Source: Aotearoamyces nothofagi
Taxonomy: Eukaryota; Ascomycota; Leotiomycetes; Leotiales; Tympanidaceae
Direction: 5' to 3'
Length of the DNA stretch: 64,000 nucleotides
Assembly: GCA_015345905.1 (NCBI GenBank)
Contig: JADDTR010000040.1
Coordinates: 62,001 to 126,000 of the forward strand
Positions 55,768 through 64,000 of this stretch are shown here, piece after piece; the first letter of the stretch is position 1, and every line of letters begins with the position of its first letter. The notes beneath the pieces are model-generated. The model saw only the letters and a program-made list of their open reading frames with translations, did no database searches and was not told the origin of the DNA. The position numbers were made by a program, and so were the translations under genes.

Positions 55768-56611
55768 TTTTTTACAAGGCTGTAGCTAAGCGATGTGGCA
55801 CGAGGCTGAGACTCTTCTCGACTCCTGGAAGAATCGATTTGGGGAAATCTGGAGACCGGAAATTCAAAATCCGAGGCCAACTGTTAATGTAGAGGTTCCC
55901 AAATCTCGGGATTTGAGCTCACTTCGAACTCCTAGAAGCATCGATTTGCGGAAGGTTGGAGTCCAGATTCCCAAATCAGAGGTTGTTGGGTAACCTGGAT
56001 GTCCTCAAAATTGGGATTCGTGGTGTTGCTCAGGAGCCTCAAGGCCCAAATTTCGACCTGTTCAGGCTCCGAAGAGTATGGTTTTGGGGAAATCCGGAGG
56101 CCAAACTCCTCAAATCCGAGGTCAACTGGTAACCTGGCGGTTCCAAATTTCGAGCTTTAAGGTTGCCTAGACTCCTAATATTGAGTGGCAGAATTTCAAA
56201 TACTATTTGAACTTAGTATTATAAGATCTATTGAGATTTATTCCTTGCATTCTTTATATCTTTATACAGCGGGTTTCAAAGTCTGTTTGGCTGGTTCAGT
56301 GAGTCATTTGCCGCTTTGTCATTACTATCACTCTATACGTACTCGAGTACAATGTATTTGCGCATACCCTACGGAGGCTGTACTGGCTGCACACTCTCTT
56401 TTGGCGGAGCAGATAAGCATCATTAAATAAACAGTTTGTTCTAATATTTGAAGCATAATGTACTAGGCCCATATTATATTACGTGGTTCTCTTAAAAGAA
56501 CTTGCAATTAATTTGCATTTAACACTTGTACTATACACAAGGTCTTGTTGCACTCCCCCTTAAAACGCCATGCCCACATATCCCTTTGTCTTGCGAATAA
56601 TGTGCATGCAA
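55768..56611. other. Intergenic region with diverged tandem repeats
   Basis: Upstream of PTH and downstream of RVS161. The first 400 bp is a repeat array (see 55820-56180). The remainder is AT-rich without features. Confidence 0.6.
55820..56180. repeat. Diverged tandem repeat, unit about 105 bp, three and a part copies
   Basis: Copies start near 55820, 55927, 56065 and 56170. Each opens with an ACTCCT-type block and, in the full copies, TCGATTTGGGGAAATC or its variant, CAAATCCGAGG, TAACCTGG and GGTTCCCAAAT(C/T)TCG. About 30 extra bases separate the second and third copies. Identity looks roughly 60-75 percent by eye. No frame runs through all copies. Confidence 0.8.
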
Positions 56612-57712
56612 CTATACCGTGCCGCTAATGCTTAGCTCTCTAATTTCCTGCAATACTTGCTCAACTCTATTGTCTAAATGACCCTGCGCGTACTGCTCTC
56701 TCGTATCCGCGTCTAGATATTGCTGCACCTGTGCCATTCTAGAATAGGCTTCCGCACAGAAACGTAGCTGGATCTTTACAAGTGCCTCGAAACTTGGATC
56801 CAGATATGGAACACGTAGATCGATAAGCTGAGGAAGTTCAGAGTAGAGTTGCTCATTCAGTTGCTCATATGCGCCTTTGGCCATCTCGGCTTCTTTTTCA
56901 GCACGAGGCAACTTGGTAACATCTTTGTCTGGTTTCTCGACGAGCTTCTTGACTTTGGCACGCATAGCATCATAGTCAAGAAGTTTGTGGTTCCGTTTCT
57001 TAATGCCTAGAGTAAATCAGCTATCCGACTACTCATGTGTAAGATATATGGCGAACGTACATTCATTGATATCTGGAAAGTATGCACAGAAACGTGAAAT
57101 GGGCTCGAGAACGGTAGTCCTATGAAGAGTATTAGCTATGTATACTTACAGCTCGCGAGAGGCTTACCGATATGGTCCATCAAGCGCTTTGATCGTCTCG
57201 GCATCCAGATCCTCCACTGCTTGCTTATAACTTCGACTGACACCATCTTTTGCTCCGGCATCACCGTAGAATGCGTCAATTGTCTCTGCAATTCTCATTT
57301 GGGAGGCTGTCATGGCTGTTCCAACTATTGTTAGCGCAGAACTCCCGGTCAGGAACGGATCCGCTCACCTCGTAGTGAGTCCAAATATCCCTTAGCTTCC
57401 TTCTGTAGTCTCATAGATGCAGCTTCCATTGTGCGGTATCGTCTGTAACTGTTGTGAGATTGACATTCGTGCTGAGAGAGGGAAACATGCTGTACCTCTC
57501 TTCGACCTCATAGTCGCGATCGTTGGTCTTCTCAACGTGCCCTGGTAGGTGTTAATTCGCATGTCCCAAACCCGCATCTACAGCCAAACGTACCCGTTTT
57601 CATCATGACCTGGGTGGTGGCCCGATTGACATTCTTTTTGAACCCTATTTCAGTCACAATTAGCAGCGGTTTGCCACCTTTCGCAGCGGTTGAACCTACC
57701 CGCCCAAGACAT
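56612..57712 (-). CDS. RVS161: RVS161/HOB3-like N-BAR domain protein
   Basis: An amphiphysin-type BAR protein that bends membranes in endocytosis and helps actin organisation, usually as a dimer with RVS167. The first coding exon is only 13 nt (57700-57712, MSWAG), then several short exons lead to the large last exon 56612-56966 region. The protein of about 265 residues starts MSWAGFKKNVNRATTQVMMKTG and continues with DRDYEVEERRYRTMEAASMRLQKEAKGYLDSLR, SQMRIAETIDAFYG, and the BAR core around DYDAMRAKVKKLVEKP. It ends QEIRELSISGTV, with no SH3 domain, which separates it from RVS167. It is divergent from ALB1, 286 bp apart. Confidence 0.93.
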
Positions 57713-57998
57713 GTTGAGCTGCAGGACGATTCGAACTTCGGTACAACGATTTGTAGATGAAATAAAGGTGAGTAATTCAAATTCACTGAGGTTATGAGAG
57801 TGTTGCTATCGTGCGGCAGATATATTGTTGACGATGATGTGGCTATTTTCATCGACTGAGCCTCTCGCGTCACCAAACCTTACTTAAACTCGGACCCTAC
57901 GTCAAATAACCCCGCTAGCCCCCGCGTCGAAAATATATTCTAGATTTGCGGTGCAGATTGTATATTTTCCCCAACAACGCCATCACTCGCAACTCAAG
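57713..57998. promoter_or_regulatory. Shared RVS161/ALB1 promoter region
   Basis: The two start codons are head to head, 286 bp apart. The only annotated function possible for this stretch is promoter plus leaders. Confidence 0.6.
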
Positions 57999-58403
57999 AT
58001 GCCTTCCCGTGGAAACCCCAACGTCCCAAATAAGTCGAGGCGCAAGGCCAATCGTAGCAAGGTTCAAAAACGCAACGCATCATCCGGAAAAGTCACGAAG
58101 AACCCTCGAGGAACAGCTGCCAGCAGCGTTCTACATCCCACAGGCGGCCCATTAGCGCCCCTGTCGAGCAAAAAGGCAAGAAAGGTTGAGAAGGCGCGGA
58201 ACCATGCCAGGCAAAGAGCTCTAGAGCAGGCGTTGGCCGAAGAAGGCGAGGTTCTAATGACTGGTGAGTTACTCCTTTGTCTTGTTAGCTGAGATATTTT
58301 CCTAACTTTAGAAATTGTAGATGCACCAAAAACTACAAAGAGCAAGGCAGGAGCTACCAAGGGAGAGACAGAGGAGAAGATGGAAGTTGACGACATTCTG
58401 TGA
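57999..58403 (+). CDS. ALB1: ALB1-like ribosome biogenesis factor
   Basis: Alb1 rides with Arx1 on late pre-60S particles during export. Exons 57999-58263 and 58321-58403 encode 115 residues. The sequence is very basic in the first two thirds: MPSRGNPNVPNKSRRKANR, then LSSKKARKVEKARNHARQRALEQ. It has a short acidic end, EEKMEVDDIL. Size, charge pattern and the KKARKxEK block fit the Alb1 family. Start is the ATG in CTCAAGATG at 57999; the frame is open a little further upstream, but without a conserved look. Confidence 0.8.
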
Positions 58404-59790
58404 GGGGGCAGTCTGTGCTGAGATGAGATATCAAGCGAAGAAATACCCAAGATTGGTTGGAGCTATCCGAGGGATACCTGTATGCGTGTTTTGATGAGCA
58501 TGCAAATGGTTCGAGGAATCAGAGAGAAGTCCAAGATATACGAGCAAGGCTACATCAATTACAAGACTTTGTATACCTGCCGGGATCGGGGTGGTGATAT
58601 GCCGGGATGGTCGTGGTGGAACATGGACTTTTCAACAATATATGGACAAAAGAGAACCCCATAGCAACTAGTTACTCCTACAATACTACATCATTGATAA
58701 ACCAAAACTTTTTCTATGGATTGGTAAAAGCTTTCGGAATGTTTCAGAGCTGTCTCCTAGGCTTCAATTACTAAAATATCTTCCACCATATGGCCAAATT
58801 AATGAATATAACCACATTTTTACCTTTTATTCAGTCAGAGGTCAGAATTGGTGTAAAGGCTGCCGTCGCCTGCGGCGAGAACTTGCTTCTATTTACGGCA
58901 AGCTACAGTGATTGCCACCAACTGAGATTCGAATTTCATTTTACAATTTTATTCTCCCATGGCCCATAATGTCCGAAGACATGCTGTCGAAACCGACGAA
59001 TAGTCTTAGCTACGGTCATTACACTATAGTTCTCAAGTGTTTCACTGTTTCCCTTATAAGACGTAGATATACCCTTTAAGGTCTTAGATACTATATAGTT
59101 ATATATTTTAATAACTACTCATCAAAGCCTTCTAAATTTCATTGTGAATATAAAATGAAAACGGAAATCAGAGGATATCAATAAAATTATATATCTTTGA
59201 AGACTCGAGTCTAAGTTACAGAATATATTACCACGCGCAAAAAATACGCGATTGTTAGTCGAAAACATGCCGAAATCTTTCGAATAAAAGAAGGGGATTA
59301 TCTTTGCCAGTGGAAAGGAGTATAATGATTTGCCAGAATATCTAGAAAAGGCTCCCGAGGAATAACGAGAACGGGGCCGCTTGCATAACGAGAGAGAAGC
59401 TCTCGGGTTTTAGTGATAAGGAATCTTTCGATATGCGGGTTCAACAGACTGGCTCTGCTATACTGATGATTAGAGCCACCCGTCGTATTCCTAGCAACAG
59501 TTTTATTCTGGAGCTCAAAACTCTGATGAATGGCCTGGAAATAGGATGAGTAGAAATGACGACAGTGAGAAAAGGGCCTTGATAATATGTAGGAATAATT
59601 GCAAATATGGGTTTGTGGCTGCTATGTGTGGTGTGGACAACTTTTGAGAGGATGCCAACATGCATGTTCAAGATATTGGTGAGGGTGTTTTTTGTAATAG
59701 ATATGATGCTATCCAGTTTCAATATAGATAGAATACTAAATCTGTATCAGTGGTCTAAGGTTAAATGCGTTGGAAGTTGCCAAGTGCCTT
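58404..59790. other. AT-rich intergenic region
   Basis: 1.4 kb between convergent ALB1 and HIS6. 58990-59240 is strongly AT-rich. No gene, repeat family or element end could be recognised. Confidence 0.6.
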
Positions 59791-60741
59791 TTATCTTGCT
59801 GCCGTCTGTGACTGATTCCAGCTTACACAGTCTTCAAATGTGACCCCACTCCCTCCAAAAACATCTAATGCACTACCAATCGTGAGATCCACTTTCCCGT
59901 TGCTCAGCCGTTTTACATTGTCAAGATCCTCCAAATTCCGTCCGCCGCCTGCATATGTTACGGGTATACTACACCATTCCGCGAGCTTCGCCACCAGATC
60001 TTCATCTATGCCTAACTGCAGGCCTTCATTATCTGCAGCATGGATCAAGAACTCTGAGCAGTATGGCTCGAGTGACTTGATCGACTCTATATATCGAATT
60101 AGCGTGTGCAACGGTGCAGTAGGGGCATCCAACCATACCTTCATTCACTTCCATATCTGTAATCGTCTGCCATTTATTCATAGCCACAAACCACGTTTCG
60201 CCTTTCCGCCGGCAGCTCAGGTCGATAACGAGCTTCTCTTTGTCACCGCCGAGGCTGGTAAGGACGGCGTCGAGGTGTTTTTGAGAGAACTTTCCAGACG
60301 GGAAGAGATAGGATGTGATTATAACCTACTGCTGTGCATCAGCCAAGCTCACCACAGACCATATATTTTAACGTGACATGGAGTTCGAAACTGCAATAAA
60401 CGCTTGATATACGAAAGACCCTGAAGCAAGATATGACATACCCTTTCAGCACCCCATCCAATCCATTGCGCAGCATTGGAATCTGTTATACCTCCACCAA
60501 CCTGCAATCCTCCTCTCCATTCTGCCAATGCCTCCTTCGCAGCCTCCTCATTCCCCGGACCCAGCATTATGACATGCGCCCCCTCCAATCCATTGTCCTT
60601 GTAGAGCTTCGCAAAATGCCTCGCAGGTAGTTTCGAGACATAGTTCGTCTTCAGGTCCGCAGAAGCAGTCGTAAGCGTGCCGCCCACAATCTGCTTGACC
60701 TGCCCCGAGTGCAAGTCGATACAGGGCCTGAATCGAGTCAT
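59791..60741 (-). CDS. HIS6: HIS6, ProFAR isomerase of histidine biosynthesis
   Basis: Catalyses the Amadori isomerisation of ProFAR to PRFAR (EC 5.3.1.16), fourth step of histidine synthesis, on a TIM barrel. Exons 60442-60741, 60139-60325 and 59791-60086 give 260 residues, close to yeast His6. Marks: [18 protein letters not shown] with the catalytic Asp of strand 1, [12 protein letters not shown] (phosphate site), [25 protein letters not shown] with the second acid, and [13 protein letters not shown] with the second phosphate site. It shares a 158 bp promoter with FAF1. Confidence 0.96.
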
Positions 60742-60899
60742 GTTTGGTAGCCTCGCGACGTCCGTGGGTTGAGGCTTCGGAGGGGTCGTCGCAGATTTGA
60801 CGTCGGTGCGGAAGTTGTTCCGCGAATATTTCTGAGGCCCGAACCAAAACTTCGAGATTTCTGCCAGCGAAGAGACCCAGCGAAGAGATATACGACATC
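60742..60899. promoter_or_regulatory. 158 bp HIS6/FAF1 bidirectional promoter
   Basis: The two ATGs are head to head with only 158 bp between them. A TGACGTCG block (contains TGACGTC, ATF/CREB-like) sits at about 60798-60805. Amino-acid starvation control through Gcn4/CPC1 is known for HIS genes; the exact TGACTC site is not seen here. Confidence 0.55.
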
Positions 60900-61888
60900 A
60901 TGGCGTCGAGTTCGGGAAAGAGAAAGCGACAAGCTGCAGAACCGGAGCGGAAAGTAAAAAGAACTGCTGTGGATTCGTCTGAAGGCCTGGAGGAGGATGC
61001 GCAGGCCATTTTCAAGAGGCACTTCGAGGCCCACTTCAAACCTCTGCCTCCTGTTAAGAAGGCTGCGAAAGTTATAGAGGAAGCGCCTGAGCCAGAGGAC
61101 GAGGACGAGGACGAGGAAGATTGGGATGGGATCTCTGATCCAGAAGGTATTTCTTTACAGCTCAGTCATAGCTTTGCAGACGCTGACCGGTTAGATGGTG
61201 CGCCTGTCGAGGTCATTGAACATACCGCCGTTCAATCGGCCAAACTCATGTCAAAGGAAGAATTAAAGGCATTTATGGTAGATGTTTCTGTAATTTTTTG
61301 TATGAACGTATACTAAAAGTAGCTGTGTAGAGCTCGAAGCCTCCAACAGCCATCTCCGCAACCTCTGCTACATCCAAGTCAACGCCCTTGCCCGCCGAAG
61401 ACGACATCACCGAGAGTGCCAATCTCAAGAAGGATCTTGCACTGCAGAGACTGCTCGCTGAATCCCATCTCCTTGATTCCTCTAGCAACACTCTCAGTGG
61501 AACAAATCGGCACAAAGCGACAGATCTCCGTCTACAATCACTGGGAGCAAAAACCTCTATCCACACCCAGGAGAAGATGCCTCTGTCGCACCGAAGGGGT
61601 ATCATTGCGAAACAAGGCGAGCGCGAAGACAAAAGAAGGACAGAAGCACGAGAGAACGGTATTATTTTAGAGAAGGCGAAGGCTGGCAAGAAACGTCAAA
61701 ACGAGGGGAGGAGAGACAGGGGCGTAGGAGCGCCTGCTGTAGGCAAGTTCTCAGGCGGTACTCTCACGCTGAGCAAGAAAGACATCTTCGATATCGAAGG
61801 TCCAAAGAAGTCTTTCGGTGGAAGAGGCGGACGGGGTGGTGGCCGAGGGGGTAGAGGTGGCAAGCGTGGAGGCCGCGGAAAACCATGA
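60900..61888 (+). CDS. FAF1: FAF1-like 40S ribosome assembly factor
   Basis: FAF1 takes part in early pre-rRNA cleavage for the small subunit, in the nucleolus. Exons 60900-61146, 61195-61277 and 61331-61888 give 295 residues. The order is a basic N-terminus (SSGKRKRQAAEPERKVKR), the family-type IFKRHFEAHFKPL, an acidic run EDEDEDEEDWDG, then SKEELKAFM. Next come the basic RGIIAKQGEREDKRRTEARENGIILEKAK block, GGTLTLSKKDI, and a Gly/Arg-rich tail ending KRGGRGKP. The first intron is 48 nt and open in frame, so its retention would add 16 residues. Head to head with HIS6. Confidence 0.85.
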
Positions 61889-62673
61889 TAGTTCCAGCTG
61901 CGAGAAACAAAACAGGATATCCGGACCTTCTCTCGCAGATCAAAGGAACCCTCATTAAGGTCTTCCCGGATCATTACCATGGTTCAGAGATGTCTGGAAT
62001 GACCAGACGGCATAGATGCGTCCATCGCGGTATCCCAAGGGCGATTCCGGCAAGGGATAAAAACAGAAGTCCTTTTCACTCTCCCGCTGCAAGGGCAGCT
62101 TCGTTCCCACGCACCTCCTGCACGTCACCGAGACCCGTTCTCGCCGACCTTGCAGTCCTCTGATGGCGGATGGATGGCAGCAGGGATGCGAACACCTGCC
62201 GGATAGACGCATGCATACTGCGCACAGCACGGTACACCGGGTGTTCAGTCAGCGAAAGCTTCCCGCACCATTGAAGACAGCACACTAGCCACAGCGCACA
62301 GGCTAAGGAAGATGGAAAGGTACCGTACTGTAGGGCAAGATCCTCCTGGAGGGCCCGAGACATTGTAGATAGAGCCTATGTATGTATGTATGCATGCATG
62401 TATGCCAGGGTCAGACAAGCACGAGCACGTCTTTCCTGTACTGTAGTGAAGAAGACGACGTGTTTCACCCATGGATCCGTCACACCATCCACGCTCCCAG
62501 CCACAAGATTCCCCAATCCAGCCCACCCAGACCACAGGCCACAAACCGTACCGTACAGCAGGCCAGGCAAAGCCCCGTCGCCAAATCTAGCACCACCACC
62601 CGCCTCACATCGCGCCGAAGACAGACGTCGGCGCGCCAACCCCAGCCTCGCCGGGCGCGTGAGCTCACCACGG

Positions 62674-62703
62674 AGCAGAGCAGAGCAGAGCAGAGCAGAG
62701 CAG
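62674..62703 (+). repeat. (GAGCA)n minisatellite
   Basis: Six exact GAGCA units in a row. Confidence 0.9.
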
Positions 62704-63252
62704 GCTGGCCTCTCCGCCTCCCTGTGGGCGCGACCGCCGGCTGCTGGTTCTCGCGACCTGCGCGGGAGAGCCCCAGGTGAGGTGAAGGTGGCGGTGGCGG
62801 GCAGGTGAAAGGAAAGGCCGCGACAAAAGAGGACGGGGGCTAGCGGGGCTGGGGCTGGGCTGCGGTGCGGTGCACGACAGGTGAAACGGGCACGGTTGAG
62901 GGCTGGTTGGCGCGTCTGGGTGGTGCGATGGGGGCTAGGGGAGGGAGGGAGGGAGAGCACTTGATTTTGATTGATTGATTGCTTGCTTGCTGAGCCGGGC
63001 TGCCGGAGGTGGGTGTGTGTGTGGGTGGGTGGCGGATTCTCTGGTGCGGTCTTGTTGTTGTAGGGAGATATATATATATACATGTATATATACGGTACGG
63101 TATATACAAACAACCTCTCCAGTACAGAAGAGACATATATCGAGCAGGAGCAAGTAAGGAATCCCAGTCTCTCTCTCTCTCTCTTTTCTATATATATATA
63201 TATTCCCAATTTTGCAGAATTGGGATAGGAGGGGTTATTTATATATATATTT

Positions 63253-63255
<3 letters not shown>

Positions 63256-63288
<33 letters not shown>

Positions 63289-63289
63289 C
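63256..63289 (+). repeat. (GATA)n microsatellite
   Basis: Eight or more GATA units, flanked by TA-rich runs. Confidence 0.95.
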
Positions 63290-64000
63290 TGATTTTTTTG
63301 GTAGGATGAGTATATATATATATATATCCTTTTTGCTGAGATTTGGATTTGGAATATTAGAGAACTGGATAAGATAGTTATAGATATTATATAACTGGAT
63401 AAGATAGAACTGGATAAGATAGAATAAGATAGTTGATAAACAGGAGCTGGAAGAGAAGATAGAAGGAGGATTAGTCAGTCTATAGTATTAGAAGAGTATT
63501 TACTAGATAGTATCTAGATCTAGACTTGATTAGCTTTATCTATCTATCTATCTATCTAGAGAAACAAGCAAGTAAACAAGTCAACACCCCATCCCCTCCC
63601 CCTTGCCTCCCTCCCCTCCTCCCTCCCAAGCAGGTTTCAGAAGGCGATCAAACAGGCACGTATACACACACGCCTGCATCAGGGCAGGGCAGGGCAGGGG
63701 CGGCAGACGGGGCGGGCTGTTTCTGGTGGTGCAGGGGCTGGGATGGGGATGGGATGGGAGTGGGATGGGAATGCTAGCATGCGAGGAAGATAGATATATA
63801 GATAGATATAGATATATATTTGCATAGTACGATGGAGCAGATTAGACTTAGACGGTATTATACATACTCGTCTTATGGGATATGGCATGGTGAGTTAGGT
63901 AGGTAGGTAGTCTGTACATAGTATTCAGCAAAGCAAGCAAGCAATATCAGAGGATGAAATGCTATAATCTAGCCAGGGAAAGAAAGACATGCCTGGTCGG

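Larger units (their letters stand above)
61889..64000. other. Microsatellite-rich intergenic region to window end
   Basis: No gene recognised in 2.1 kb. Simple repeats include ATGT/ATGC at 62379-62406, GAGCA at 62674-62703, TA runs near 63066-63090, TC at 63170-63184, GATA at 63256-63289, TCTA at 63537-63558 and GGGCA at 63676-63698. Long ORFs on the minus strand at 62376-63209 are products of these repeats. Confidence 0.6.

Noticed and set aside
62376-63209. 277-codon minus-strand ORF
   Set aside because: Its composition follows TA, GATA and other simple repeats and it has no domain.

Overview
The window looks like a chromosome segment of a filamentous ascomycete (Pezizomycotina). Genes are split by many short introns (about 45-120 nt, GT-AG, with CTAAC/CTGAC-like branch sites), and promoters carry pyrimidine-rich tracts. 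The gene set is typical of these fungi: XlnR-type Zn2Cys6 regulator, LaeA-like methyltransferase, CTR9, a BRG1-type SNF2 ATPase, HIS6, RVS161, ALB1, FAF1. A leotiomycete is my guess from general flavour only. I assembled intron-exon models by hand; most of those summed below give an intact frame whose length is divisible by three.

Left arm (1-12.4 kb), accessory and metabolic: a cytochrome P450 cut by the window edge, a CaiB/BaiF-type CoA-transferase, a sugar-porter MFS permease, a type-B carboxylesterase and an XlnR-like transcription factor. Oxidation, CoA activation, ester hydrolysis, uptake and a local regulator lie side by side, so this is a plausible small catabolic cluster. The permease and esterase are divergent and share a 1.7 kb intergenic region with XlnR-type TTAGCC boxes.

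Middle (14-34.5 kb): an ELO fatty-acid elongase, a BSC6/FucP-like MFS carrier, a GC-rich M20 amidohydrolase with an apparent GC-AG intron, a LaeA-like methyltransferase, two lipid-droplet-type genes (LDAH hydrolase and a promethin/LDO-like membrane protein), a membrane-anchored NFX1-like RING protein, and an 814-residue Ser-rich protein of unknown function.

34.5-42.7 kb is an 8 kb stretch with no convincing gene, rich in GTAC/TACAGTA motifs and short minisatellites. From 42.7 kb a housekeeping block follows: CTR9, SNF2/STH1, YTP1, peptidyl-tRNA hydrolase, RVS161, ALB1, HIS6 and FAF1, with divergent promoters at RVS161/ALB1 and HIS6/FAF1. The last 2 kb is microsatellite-rich intergenic DNA. 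No rRNA, tRNA, CRISPR array, LTR element or intact transposon was recognised.
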